Notes under the pieces: model-generated
What the model saw: only the letters and a program-made list of their open reading frames with translations
Told to the model about the DNA's origin: nothing
Databases searched by the model: none
Position numbers and translations under genes: made by a program
Shown: positions 45,329 through 58,340 of the stretch, one piece after another
Position numbering within the stretch: position 1 is the stretch's first letter
Layout: each line of letters begins with the position of its first letter
Source: Eucommia ulmoides
Taxonomy: Eukaryota; Streptophyta; Magnoliopsida; Garryales; Eucommiaceae
Direction: 5' to 3'
Length of the DNA stretch: 64,000 nucleotides
Assembly (NCBI GenBank): GCA_016647705.1
Contig: CM028338.1
Coordinates: 10,942,240-11,006,239 of the forward strand

Positions 45329-46736
45329 TGGTAGCGAAATATTACGTTGCTACTTTCACCGCATGTGTACAGGTCTAGTTTTAGTAGAGTGGGAAGAGTA
45401 AGGGTTCTCGTATCCATAGGGATTGGATTATATCGTCGCTAAGTACCACGATTGTCATAACCTAACTTTATCTAGGCGACTCAAATGTAGTTTTTGTTAA
45501 TAAAATATACTAAACTAAATTAATTACTATAATACTAATACGACTTTTAAGGGATTATATTGCCTAGGGATTAACTTTGTTCACTGAAACGTGTTTGTTT
45601 CAATTTAGTTTATATTAACGGAATTCAAATCTATTCGACAGTCTAGGTATCAAAAACTTGCTCACTACCTCTCCCGAGTGTAAAGTGAATGAATATGCGA
45701 CTTCGTGTCAACGCCGAAATCCTCCTCTAGTGTCTATACGACACTTGGTTACATGAGTCTCGCCCTAACCTCACGAATTGCATACTTTTTAATGCTCTCC
45801 CGAGTCATTAGGTTGTCACGTTGTGTTTAAACCCTAGTTGAAATCCGGAGTTACCTCTCTCAAGTGTCAAACCCCGTATTCTCAAACCAACCACAATACT
45901 ATAACAAACATATAATGATTTTAATAAAATGGTAAACACAATCGGATAAAGATAAACAACCGATAATGAAACGAAGATCAAACAAACAATGTTTTTATAA
46001 ACAAATCGCTTCCTAGATAATATATGTTTAGCTATACATGGCCATAGACCTATATTCAACAATACACAAGCTAAGCATAAACAAAACTATCAACTAAAAC
46101 TAAAAAATAAAGAGAGAAAGAAGGAGACTAGTCGTTATCCGAAGAACCGACGCTAAAACCACTCGAAGATCATTTCCTTCTCTTGGCTTTGTGATCTTCT
46201 CTTGGTTGATAGGGTTTGGAGCTCCAAAATCAGTCCAAAAAGCATAGTCTAAGTGTTGGGGAAGAAGGCACATCATAGGGGATCCAAAATAACTGAAAAA
46301 TATCCCAAAATATCTTTGCAAACTGGTGTCGAACCGCTGCTATGGTAGGATCACTGCTGCAGCAGTGGGAAGTCAATAGACATTCTACCGGATGACCACT
46401 ACAGTGGTGGTTTTACCGCTGTAGTGGTGACACTCTTTCTTCTTTTTGCTGTAGATTTCTCATCCAAGCTCCTATTGATATGATACAAAAATCCATGGAA
46501 AACTAAGACAGAGATCTACAACTTTCATGTTTTGCATTTTTTCAAAATGGAATTGTATCATGTTCAAACTAGGCATTGAAATTACTGCACCAATACTGAC
46601 TTTGCCTCTTTTCACCCATTTATTAAAAAATCTATAAAACAATACAAAAATACATTAAACTAACAAAAGTACTTGAAAACACACAAATATTTGAATTTAA
46701 AAGTACTTAATTTGTTGGTAAATAAACCACTCATCA
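45329..46736 (-). repeat. 5' LTR of the second element (1408 bp)
   Basis: Plus coordinates TGGTAGCGAAATATTACG to AACCACTCATCA. The palindrome cluster at 46328-46435 includes the perfect 16-bp CACTGCTGCAGCAGTG. It closely matches the 3' LTR elsewhere. Confidence 0.9.
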
Positions 46737-46867
46737 TCAGATATAGTCCTATATTTTGCGTATTAAAATTAAAATTTTTGTCTTTAAATTTTATGTCCAG
46801 CAAAACAAAAAAAATTTGACTTCATTTTTGTCATTACAAGTAAATTCACATAACAAAGAAGGCCAAC
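46737..46867. other. Flank between element and Tat-type LTR
   Basis: Short AT-rich remnant of the older target, ending CCAAC just before the LTR start at 46868. Confidence 0.4.
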
Positions 46868-48298
46868 TGTAGACACTGCATTTTGTCCCACCCAATCGCT
46901 GTTGAAATGAAAGTACAAATTTAGATAAAATTTAAAATTAGATTTAAAGGGAATGAATTTCTACTTATGATCACACTAGATAATACAGAAAAATCATAAA
47001 ACACATAAGAAAACATAAAAACTGTTGAATTTGACCAAATTCGATAAACTAAAAATTTCGGGTAAACCTCGAAATTCCTAAAATTGAAGGGGGAATAATA
47101 TGGAATTATTAAAGGTTGATTTTAATTAAGTCACCTCTAATATGAATAAATATTTGTTACTATGCTTTAATTATGGGAAATTTTACCAAATTACCTCGGT
47201 TACCTACTTCGACCCTTGAAACATTTACTATCACCGATTTCATTTATTGGACACCAAAAATACTTATTTAATTTATTGTTTAAAGTAATAATATCATTAA
47301 AAAAAATCCAAAAGACATAAATCAAGGCATGGAAATTCCATGACAAGTCCAAGTTACATTACGTAACTAAGTATTAAGACTCGGTTTAAAATCGACCAAA
47401 ACCGAAGTCATCTTGATTAATCATTAAGGCCTCATGAATTAAGGGCCCAACCCATCAAATAATGAATACTAAAAGAGAATAATGACCAAGAATACCTAGG
47501 ATATTCTCTACAAAAAATATCTAGGAAAGGAACTAAAACACTTAGGAGGTAACAAACCATTATCGAAACTAAACTAATTCGGTTCGCTACCTAAGCAAGG
47601 CATTTAATATGAATTAAATGAATATACCATAAAGAATTAAATGCATGGGATGAAATGGATAGGACACATTCAAGGATTCAATAAATTTTGATCAAAATAT
47701 CTTAGAGTTAACCGAAAATCTTGAAATGTGACTACCCGTTATCGAAACCAAACTAGTCCAGTTTGCCACCTAACCAAGGAATTTAATGGTCATTAAATGC
47801 ACATCCCATAAAGAATTTATTGCTTAGGATGAAATGGATGGGGGATTCAAATAACCTAGATATTTTTACCAAAATACCTTAGAGTTAACTAAAACCATTG
47901 AAATGTAACTACCCGTTACACGGCAAACTGAGTCGGTTCGATCCAAACATACCAAATTAGAGCCCATAAAATCATGAGTCATCATAAAGCATTAAATACA
48001 AAATGACTCATCAAGACTAAATGCAATGCACCTTGGAAACATTTATGACAACCAAACCGAAATAGTGAAACTAACTGGTACTTAGCCCCCAAACCGAACC
48101 AGAAGTGTCACTTCATAATGCACACATGTGCAACCAGTGATATCAAATATTTTGTAATGATTGACAATGATTGTCAATAATTACAATAATCTTGGAAAGA
48201 TTTGGTAATAATTACCAAATCTTAGAGAATCATCCATAATCTCTTAAATTTGTCCAAAACGAATCAAGATCAAGATAAGAGAACATGTCCCCCTGGCC

Positions 48299-48306
48299 TA
48301 TAAATA
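48299..48306 (+). promoter_or_regulatory. TATA box of Tat-type LTR
   Basis: GGCCTATAAATATAGGGGC has a clear TATA core. Transcription would begin near 48330. Confidence 0.75.
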
Positions 48307-51300
48307 TAGGGGCTTTGTTTTCTTTTTTCAATAGTTGCAACCTAGACTTTCTCTCTCTAAACCAGGGTAGTGCTCTCGGGTCCTAGGTTTTCTAACCAAT
48401 TTCTTCATTAAATGCCTCATTATTTTGCTGAAATTCGATCTCGGAGGGTGTTCTTAAGGTTTTTGGAATAAGAAATCAATAAATTGATAGCAACCAATCG
48501 AGCACAAACCGAGAAGATCAAGATAGAGATGAAGGTACTTGTTTAGGGAAATACCACTCCCCTAAATTAGGTATGTGTCTCGACAATCATTTAATATTGT
48601 GTTAAATTTCATATATATTTTGTGTACATAGCAGAATCATATAGTTATCATACCTTAATTTCATTTATATAACATAAATAACCTTTAAATAAGTAAAAAA
48701 AATGTTAAATTTATGTCATATAAACCAAACCATATTAAAATGGTTCAAGATTATGTCAAGTTAATCATGAACGTCCGAGAACATGTTAAGAACATGTGAG
48801 GACCCAAAATATCCTATAACATGTTAAGAACATGTGACGATCCAAACAAAACATCTATTACACCATGAGTTATGCAGTCTCTACGATTCTTTCATGAACA
48901 CTTCAATCCGAACTCTTACTTATTGTTAATCTAACCATATAGTTGTTAATAAACTGATTTACTTTATACTAAATGTCAAGATCACAGTCTGGAGGTTTGG
49001 TACCTTATATATACATATATAGATATATATATTACACTAACATACCCTTGTGGCTAAAAATTCGAGATAAAGGAAAGACCTTTATTCCTTCGTGGATATG
49101 TGTGGCCCTTCTTCAGAAATCTTCTCTTCTTTCTTAGTTACGAGTAGGACTGACATATATATATAGTATTTTTTTTTCTTTTTAACTAAAAAGCTTAAAA
49201 TCAAACATGAACTTATATAAACTAATGAGTTCGGTTAAGGTGTTCTTGACAAAATCAAAGAGATTATGTACACATCATGTTGTGATTTATGTCTTGATTA
49301 ATAATAAAATTAACTAAAATTAGTGTTGGCCTAGTGAGCTACCCAAAAGGGGGATGAATTGGGTAGTTATAAAAAATTATACAAATAAATCTTTTAACAC
49401 TTAATTATCAAATGATCAAATTTTCCAAAATTAATTATTATATTCGTTACGTAGCAAATAATAGTTTATATTCTAAGTACACACCCAAACAGAATATGAT
49501 AAAAATAACAACAAAGTAGCACACCAAGATATATTCTAGATCAGCAAGCTACACTTAGCTAATACAGTCCTCCGAACTCCACGGAGATTCGCAACCATTA
49601 AACCCTTGATCCCTTTACCAGGTAGGAACCGAACCCTTACAATTTTCCTATTCACAGGCTAAGGAAAAACCTTATCTTTTTACTAGGCTAAAGACTAAAC
49701 TAATTCTTTTACAGGGTAAAGATCAAACCTAATCTTTTTACAGGCTAAAGATTAAACCTTACAGCCCTCACTGGTATCATTTTCATAGGTAAGAATGAAA
49801 CATTTATAATTCACTCAATTCAGTTCAGGAAGAATCAAAACCTATTTATTTTTAAGGGAAAAGAATAACCTAACCTTTTTATACATAGGAAAAGATCAAG
49901 GCCTAATATTTTTATCAGAAAAGATTGAAACCTAGCTACCCTGACCAGATACCGGCCCAATCATGTCTAATTCGCTCAAACTCAGAAGTGCAAAAAATAA
50001 TGAGTTTCTTCCTACAAGGAAATCTACCACCTCAATAAAGTTATACTCAATTAATATCCCGAAATTTACTACGTGATAGATTTAATTATGAGTTAAATTA
50101 ATATCTGATTAATAGGAAGTGTGGGTAGCACAAATTAAAGCACATAATCAGATAAACACACAAAATCGTTTTAAAAAAGATTTTTATACTTCTAAAATTG
50201 AAAAACGATTTTTCAATTATCTTCAAAACCAATTAAAAATAATAATATGAAATCACAATAAAGAATAATAGCTTGAACACTGATATAACACCGAATAATG
50301 TAAATAGAATCGTAAGACAACACAAATCAGTGCCATCAAAACAATTAGAGCTTTAGATCAAGAACGTAACACAATACTCTCTTGAATGAATCTTAGCAGA
50401 ATGATAACTCTTATAGAAGTTTAGGAATTGATGTTCTTGATGTATTTATCACAATCCTGCAGGTTCAATTATATTGATCAGTATCAAGCCCTCCAATGAC
50501 TACTTTTAAAAAATATGCGCCTAAAAGGAACTCTTAGACCCCATATAATAATTCCTTTCAATTTTGGGATATTTCATTTAAAAATAACTATCAAAACTCT
50601 CAAATAAGTCCATAAAATATTTCTTAATTAACAATCACAAAGACAAGAAGTATTTATCTTACCAAACTGAGAGAATAATTTAATATGGGAACTAAATCAA
50701 TATAAGTTTAAAACAAATGATTCATATCTTCAACAAGATCAAATCCCCTGAATTTCTGCCTTAGAATACTAAAAACAACTATTTTTTTATGAGAAGACCA
50801 AGATTTTTGAAATCTTAATCGAAACAACTGGTTGACCAATCCCAGGCCTGTCAGTTGACTGATGAATATAGTATGTAAGCCAGGCTAAATAAAACACTTA
50901 GTTGGTTGATCGATCTCTCTTCGGTCGATTGACTGGTTGGCTGAGAGAGTTTTTCCTGCCAAAACCTTGCACAGTCGGTTGACCAAATGCCTACCAATCA
51001 GTTAACCGAATGGTTTAAAGAGTTCACCTACCATTATACTACGCCTTCCGGTTGACCGATCCTTTCTTGGTTGGTTGACTGATTGATGTAGGTTTTACAC
51101 GTTCTGCTTTGAAACCTTACTGTTTCATATATTGACCAATTTGTTTTTGATGAGTTGACCGATTGACACTAGTTAGTCAATTCCTTCACCAATTTATACT
51201 TTAAAACTCAACGTTTGATCCAGTTAACTGATTACTTTTCGCGGTTGGAATTTTGCTAATTCTCGAGCAAAACACACACACGAAAATAAAAAACACAACT

Positions 51301-52025
51301 AAATGAAATAACAAACAACCTAAAAACAATCTAAACATAACAAAATACAAGTTTTGAATCCTACTAACGAACAAGTCATTTTTCCCTCAACAACTGCCAA
51401 GCATATCGAGTTTAGGCAGTAAAACACATCATGTGATGTTCTAGAATTTTGACATGCAATAATGGTGAATGCCATTCTAGATCCTTTAAATGTGTTAGTG
51501 AAAGACTCAATAATATGGCTATACAACGACCGGATTGGATTATCCCCCAATGAAACTCATGACTTAGACTGTATAGGACTAGGATTTCTATATGACTGAT
51601 TGGGGTCCACTCTGCACTAATGTAGGCTTAAAAAGGCTTCGACAGGGTAATGAGAGATAAACATATATCAAGGTAGGCTTAAAAAGGCTCAAGTGATAAA
51701 ACGAATGCCTAAATCACGTCTCCTGAACTACCTTACCTAGGATTTCGCCTCAAGTTTTCCCTCAATCAGGTTTTAGAATCCTTAATTTGTTATGAGTTTG
51801 GCTAATCAATAATTGTCCTTATATCAATTGAATAACTATACTTTGAGTCTATGTGCTCATGCAAATTAGGATCTACAATAACGTTTACCAAAGAACATGG
51901 TCAAGCACACAAAACACATATGCATGGGTATTACCCTTGAATTCGGAAACAACCAGGGGGTAATATTATCATCGAGTAATGGCCCCGATGAACACAAAAC
52001 TAAGCATGCACAACAACACACACCA

Positions 52026-52070
52026 AAAAAAAAAAAAAAAAAAAAAAAAAAACAAAACAAAAAAAAAAAA
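52026..52070. repeat. A-rich run
   Basis: About 28 A bases followed by CAAAAC and a second A run inside the element's non-coding part. Confidence 0.9.
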
Positions 52071-52240
52071 ACACATTCTAACCTAAACGAACATGCAATA
52101 CGGTAAAATAATAACACATAATAATATCCTACATATCACCGCCATACTCAAAATGGACAGTGTCCTCAGTGAACCCAATCATCATTCTCAACATATGAAA
52201 TTTAAGCATGCTAACGAAGGGGGTTTAGAACACGTACTTG

Positions 52241-52263
52241 GGAGGCGAGATTCTCTCGCCTCC
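52241..52263 (-). promoter_or_regulatory. Conserved hairpin, third copy
   Basis: GGAGGCGAGA-TTC-TCTCGCCTCC, a perfect ten-base stem. The adjoining minus-strand site is CCCAAGTACGTG, with the donor AG changed to AA relative to the other copies. Confidence 0.6.
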
Positions 52264-52646
52264 GAATAAATTCGGTTGTGATGGATTTAATTTATTTAAC
52301 CTTGGGTTAGCTCCCAAGAAGCGCGTGGTTTAATGTCCTTGGCCCGATATTTTCAGAACGCCCTTAAGTTTGGCAAGATTTTGCTTTGTTCGACTCAATC
52401 TTTCAATAACATGCCTCATCGACTTATATCCATAGCGCCAGAACTATAAATGGATCGGAATCCCATTGAAAAGAATGCATCAATACCTATCGATCTAACA
52501 TCGGCAAGTACCCTGCATAAGAAATAAAAAAAAAACTACAAACAAAAATTATATACAACAAAAATGCCTAAAGTAAAATCAGGTAATTTATTTACAATAT
52601 CGATAATAGCGAAAAAACACAATCCCTGGTAACGTCACCAAAAATT

Positions 52647-55600
52647 TGGCGGCCGTAATTTAAGCATCGCCACTTTCACCGCAAGCGTACGGGTTAAGTT
52701 TTAGTATATGGACCTTTCGGTTGGGTATCATATCTACAGCGATTGGTTGAGATTACTATCGAGTACCGCGATTGTTATAACCTAACTTTATCTAGGCGCT
52801 AAAAATGGAATATAAAATTTAATACTAATACTAAAATACTAATTTAACTATACTAATTATTAATACGAGATAGTTATGGGTTGGTGATAGGTGTGAAAAA
52901 CCTATCTATTTCCAATCCAAATTTGTTAGTTTTCGAATATGTTTATAGTTATTTTTACTATGTTTTAATTAGTTTTCATACTTTTTGTATAAATCAGGTG
53001 TGTAAGGCAAAAAGATAAGAAACTGGAGCTAAAACGATGAGATCAAACCAAAACGGTTCGAAGTTACGGTGGATAAACAAGCTCGGAGGCTAAAAGATGA
53101 AATAGGCCCACCGCTTAGGCGTCCAGACCACCGCCTAAGTGGTGAAAATGTAGAGAAGAGCAAAATGTTACTGACGGAGGACCGCCTAGGCAAATATTCT
53201 ATCGCCTAGGCAGAAATCCAGTAGAGGACTCAAATGAGCTACTGACAACCGCTCGCCTAGGCGAAAATCCAACAAAATGTTCTCCTAGTCCACCGCCTAC
53301 TTCACCTCCTAGGCGATCAGATCGAACTGACCTAACTCTGCCTAGGCTCAATTTCCACCACCTAGGCGGATTTGCCCGGCACAGTCTTGAGATATTTTTG
53401 AGATATTATTGCTATAAATACCCCCTCTCCTTCTCCTTGGCCGGTAATATCTCTTCCATCTCTTGCATTTTTTAGCCCCTTAGGCTATATTTAAGCCGAG
53501 GGTTAGGAATTTTAGGTGTGGAGCTTGCATCCCGAAGTGGAGAAGACGGTGAATCGATCGTTGAGCGTTGTTAGCGGTTTATCTTCGGACGAGGCTAAGT
53601 TCTTCGATTGTTTTTCCTTATTTCTTTATCTTAGGAGCATGTGAGCATATTTAGCTCGTTATTTCATTGTATATGCGGCTATGACCCCGAGTTTAATATG
53701 GATTGTAGTAAGGATTAATACAATATTTATAAATACGTTGTTTGGATGATTTCAGTGTTTTGTTTGTGATTGTATTTATCATATTATTTGTTTATTATGC
53801 TTGGATTGATAAATGGAGAATACGGGGTTTTGACAAAACCCCGGATTCGGATTAGGATAAACAAATGCCACAATTCTATAACCCGGTCGGGGTTTGAATC
53901 GTAGACAATCGATGGCGTGGGGCTAGACACATACTACCTAGGGTCGTTAAGACGTTGACTCGAAGTTGCGTTATATCCCTCGCCTTACACTCAGAAGAGG
54001 TGGCAAGGGAGTTTTAGAACAGAGATTGTCGATAGAGTAAATACAACGCGACGATCTAATAACCCGGGAGGGAGTTGGATTGTGTGCAATCAATGACGCT
54101 AGGCGAGACTCACGTGACCTAGGGCTGTTAAGATGTTGAGGGGGATTTCTTCGTTGACTAGAAGTCATGTATTCTCCCGTCTTACACTCGGAAGAGGTGG
54201 CGGTGGAGTTTACGTACCGAGGTTGTCAAATAGGTCGAACAACGTAAACGTAAGTAAATCGGAATTGAACACGTATTTGTAAACATGTTAATCCCTATGC
54301 AATTCTTCACCCTAAAATATATTAGCATATTAGTGTAGTTAATTTAGCTTATATTAGTATTAGTTTAATTAATTAAATACATTTGTTTTTCGCCTAGATA
54401 AAATTAGGTTACGACAAACATGGTATTCGATAGTAACGACACCAATCCCTGTGGATACGATAACCCGATCTTAACGATCACACTATACTAAAACTTAGAC
54501 CTCGTATACTTACGAGTGTAAGTAGTGTCGTATTCCCACGCTACCAGTTGGATTATCTAGGTATTAACTTTATTTATTTAAATGCCTTTGATTTCGTTTA
54601 GTTTACAATAATGGTGTTCGACCTATTTGACAATCGCGGTATCTAAAACTCATCCACCACCTCTCCCGAGTGTAAGACGGCGGAATACGTAATTTTGTGT
54701 CAACTAATAAGTCCCCCTCAACATCTTAATGACCTTAGGTTGTGTGAGTCTTGCCCCAACGTCATTGATTGCACACAAAATCTCAGTTTGTAAACTTCCC
54801 CGTCACCTCTCCTGAGTGTAAGATGAGGGAATACGTGATTTCGCATCAATGCCGAAGTCCCCCTCAACGTCTTAATGACTCTAGGTCACATGAGTCTCGC
54901 CCCAACGTCATTGATTTTATGCGTTATGTTTACCCTAGTCCAAATCCAGGGTTACCTCTTCGGAGCATCAAACCCCATATTCTCGATATATCTAAACTAG
55001 CATATAATCATGAAAATACGATAAACACATTCAAACATTGAAGCACAATCATTAAATAAACACAACTTAACCAAAATGACATTTTTATAAATAATATTCA
55101 TCCCTAAGATAATCCACATTTAGCCTATGGCCACAGCCATTTATACAATTGAAACTAGGCTAAACATGCTCAAACAATTATTGAAGTTAATAAATAAAAG
55201 GAAAAATGGATGAACTTAGCTGATATCCGAAGATTAGCCGCTAAAACCGTCTAGCGATCGATTCTCCTTCTCTGTGTGGTAATCTTCTCATTCGAAATTG
55301 TTTGAGCACTCCCCATACTCTCTCTATATTCTAAACTAAGCCCTAAGGGCACTAATGGCCAGAGAGAGCTCAAAGGAGAGGAGAGGAAACGATATTTATA
55401 GGGAAAATATCTAAACAAAATATCTAAACTTTGCAGAGGTCACCGCCGCGGCGGTGAGTAGGTCGGTTGGCTGATCGCCTCGGCGGTGAAGAAGGTGGTG
55501 GATTAGGTTGACATCTTGCATTTTCATTGCCTAGGTGGTGAGATCACTACCTAGGTAATGAGCTTCCAACAGAAGTTGGTCATTCTCTATATTTTCACCA

Positions 55601-55823
55601 CCATGGCGGTGGGCTTCTTTCAGAATATAGCTGCCTTGCTCATTTCTCCACCATTCTTGGTTCGATCTCATTGTTTACGCTCCAGTTTCCTATCTTTTTT
55701 CCCCACATACCTAATTTATACAAAAAGTATAAAAACTAATTAAAACATAATAAAATTAATATAAAAACTACTCTAAAACAAACAAAATCGGTCTGTAAAT
55801 ATGTAGGTAGATCACACCTATTA
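52647..55823 (-). repeat. 5' LTR of the truncated element, split by a solo LTR
   Basis: Plus coordinates TGGCGGCCGTAATTTAAGC to ATCACACCTATTA. Parts 52647-52884 and 54552-55823 (about 1.5 kb without the insert). Palindromes lie at 55440-55610 (CACCGCCGCGGCGGTGAG near 55441). The primer site to its left (52625-52641) is degraded. Confidence 0.85.
52885..54546 (+). mobile_element. Solo LTR nested in an LTR of the same family
   Basis: TGATAGGTGTGAAAAACC to CACGCTACCA, 1662 bp, with perfect GTTGG duplications (52880-52884 and 54547-54551). The palindrome cluster at 53109-53370 is entirely TA-centred (CCGCCTAGGC). TATA box TATAAATA at 53414-53421. The R-region block is doubled. It is the innermost and so the youngest layer of this nest. 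Confidence 0.94.
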
Positions 55824-56250
55824 GTGGTTGACTAAATTGACCCTAAATTTTAACTTTAAACATGATTTTCACTTTGGTCAATTTTAATTTTTCATTTCAC
55901 ATAAGGACCACATATTTAATCACTAATTAGGATCCTAAAATTCATTATATCAATACACAAAAATATAAATAATTTAATAGTGTCGTGAGTGATCCTAATT
56001 TAGGTTGCATTAAGAGTGTTAGAGTATTGACTTGTTTTTACCTAATTTCTTCAGGATCTTCAATACTTTTCTTTTCTTTATTTTCTATCTTTGCACCTTT
56101 GATATTTTCTTCATGACATATTCAATATAATCAATAAGTGGAACTCTTTTTCTGAAACATTCAACAAACTCAATAGTTCTACCAAAAACATCGACTTTTA
56201 ATTGTTCATCAAAATCTCGGGATCTACAACTAGTTTTAACCATATATAAA

Positions 56251-56641
56251 TAAACTACGTGCTGACATGATCTTTGGGTAAAGTACGTAGGCAACCTAAT
56301 ACGGGTTCGATCATCTTTAACAAATAAAAACATATCATTTTAACCTTAGATAAATGAACTACACGATGACTTGATCTTTGGTTATTTGCCAAAGTTCGTA
56401 GGCAACCTCATACGGGTTCGGTCACATATCTAAATAATTGAGTCTTAGTTTGAATGTTGGAACTACATGTCAACCTGATTCATTTTGAAAACAAGGATAT
56501 GTAGGAAACCATTATGTGGTTCGATCTCTTCAAAAATATAAAAACATTTTTATTTCATATCATCTTGTATGTTGGAATTACATGTTGATCTGATTCCCTG
56601 TGAAAATAGGGATATGTAGGAAGCCTTTATAAAGTTCAATC
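56251..56641 (+). repeat. Four tandem repeats in Tat-type LTR
   Basis: Units start at 56251, 56355, 56459 and 56573 with AACTACxTG..GA(C/T)xTGAT and end GTAGG(C/A)AxCC...GGTTCGATC. Spacing is 104, 104 and 114 bp. Confidence 0.8.
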
Positions 56642-57118
56642 ATTTATATTTCTGCATATTATAAACTATCATTGGGTTGTTACTACCTAGATTAGTGCAC
56701 TTTACTACTTTCATTACATAAAAAATACAAAAAATATTTTCGTTTTCAATTGTAGCTACATGATAGATAGTTAAACCTTTAGTACTTTAATCATGTCAAA
56801 ATACATGAATAGGGAATTGTTTTGTTTTTCCTTTTTTTTTTTTTTTTTTTTCAAGTAAATCAAATAAAATTACTTGAATATTGTTTAAAAGTGAATATTC
56901 ATTTAGACCAAGGTACCGTTTACAGATAGGTGTCTTGGGGTGCGTAAAACCTTCCCTGAGCATAATCGACCCCTGAACTTTAAGAAATCTCTGGTACAAG
57001 ACCTTTACGAGTCAAAACACGGGTCATTTCAAACAATAAAATGAATTTAAAAAATCTAAGTGACTTGGCACACCATTTAACCCATGCTAGGTGGTGACTC
57101 ATTTTAAAACATAAAATC

Positions 57119-58340
57119 ATGGCCCAAGAAGTTTTCACAACCGACACCTTGAAAAACCATTTTCAAAATGAACGGATTTGGAGAACTTTGAAAGGGAGGA
57201 ATGAAAGTTTGTTTTATCTTCTTCGCAATCTCTACTTGTTTCTGCTATCAAAATCAACAGATACACTGGGTAAAGGTCATATATTGGAGCAAAGACGAAT
57301 TGTGACACCCACTATTATGGTATGATGCTCGAGATAAGTTGTGTTACCCTAATTCAATGCACGGTCAGTGGGATGTTATTACAAATTGTACTAGTGTTCA
57401 ATAACAATTCAATCTCCCTGGCATATGGCTGAATCCCATCATGAAGAAACAAACTTTCTTAGTACATGGTGATCCTTTCAAACAAACTGTTCACTGGGTC
57501 AATTTTTGTTACCATGAGAGTTACAACTATACCGGATGGGGCAAGAATAGTGAATATTCAAAAATTTTATAATGGCCAACGCTAATGGTAAAGAGAAACC
57601 TTTATGAGGGCAGGTCTTACCTGTACCACCTTAAGATTCTAAAAGTAAGGTCTCTTGAAATATTTAAAAACGAACTGGACAACATCGAAAACAAATTATG
57701 TGTATTGAAATGAGAAATAAAAAAAATGGAAAAACGGATTCATGTCAAATAACAACTTCACAACATTCGAAAGAGCAATGTTCGAGATGCAAATGAGTAG
57801 ATGTCAAAGTTCTTTACCGATCCTAGATACACCTATGGCTTAAAACGGTCCGATTATGAAAACAGAGCATTCATTACGAATGGTTTGATAAAACTAAGTA
57901 GTTATCGATGTTATTTTATGATAAGTATTATTTTCTAATTTATCTAATACTTTTTGTTTTCTTTTTATGATCACTTGTCTTTTTATCAGATTTGATTTCA
58001 ATATGATGTGTATGACTACTTTAAGTCATTTCGCTTTAAGATTTATCGAACTCTCATTTATATAATTATAAATTAAATACTTACCACAATTAAATATTAA
58101 ATATTTTATTCTTTAAATATATTTTTAAAATAAGGATTACATGTGATTAATATATTAATTTTTAAAATTACATTTATAATTATAAATTATAATGTTGATA
58201 ACTCAAATATTTTTTTTTTCCCCCCCCCAATCAGACTCAATGGGGAAGATGAGAGAAATGAGGAAGACGAAAATGGAAGAGAAGTGAAAGAGTAAGAAGG
58301 AGAAAATGTGGGAGAGAGGAAGCGTTGTGGGTAGGCTAAA
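57119..58340. other. Unassigned stretch with decayed coding character
   Basis: No repeat ends seen. In one plus frame around 57420-57720 there are protein-like pieces (IMKKQTFLVHGDPFKQTVHW; SYNYTGWGKNSEYSKI) broken by stops, matching nothing I recognise. From about 57900 it is very AT-rich, with a C9 tract at 58220. Confidence 0.35.

Larger units (their letters stand above)
41263..46736 (-). mobile_element. Second complete non-autonomous Athila-like element
   Basis: Minus-strand order: 5' LTR (45329-46736), tRNA-Asp primer site, gag-like frame, hairpin and splice-donor-like site, non-coding region, polypurine tract and 3' LTR (41263-42630). The internal part is 2698 bp against 2664 bp in the copy at 12674, with the same order of blocks. 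The U3 ends differ (TGATGAGTGG rather than TGATAGGTG), so it is a separate subfamily. Flanks TCAAG and TCAGA match only partly. No pol is present. Confidence 0.9.
51246..55823 (-). mobile_element. Non-autonomous element lacking its 3' LTR
   Basis: Target duplications GCGGT (51241-51245) and GTGGT (55824-55828), one mismatch. The 5' LTR (52647-55823, containing a solo LTR) and a shortened internal region remain. The 3' LTR and polypurine tract are gone: the internal sequence GGAATTTTGCTAATTCTCGAG sits directly after the left duplication. Most of the gag-like frame is also deleted (near 52340-52510), but the hairpin at 52241-52263 remains. Confidence 0.83.
49324..56228 (-). mobile_element. Copia LTR (solo), minus strand, itself interrupted
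   Basis: Plus coordinates TGTTGGCCTAGTGAGCTACC to GGGATCTACA. The two parts 49324-51245 and 55829-56228 add up to about 2.3 kb, matching the copia LTRs at 24082 and 26501. Flanks ATTAG/ACTAG. No copia internal sequence is attached, so it is a solo LTR. GGTTGACC-type phrases occur at 50825-51235. Confidence 0.85.
46868..57118 (+). mobile_element. Tat/Ogre-type LTR, split by nested insertions
   Basis: It starts TGTAGACACTGCATTTTG. The first part is 46868-49323 and the second is 56229 to about 57118; everything between is inserted copia and non-autonomous sequence. The join is proved by flanks ATTAG (49319-49323) and ACTAG (56229-56233). Promoter: TATAAATA at 48299-48306. The second part has four 104-114-bp repeats and then GCTAGGTGGTGACTC near 57088, typical of the end of such LTRs. 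The right edge is approximate. Confidence 0.65.
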
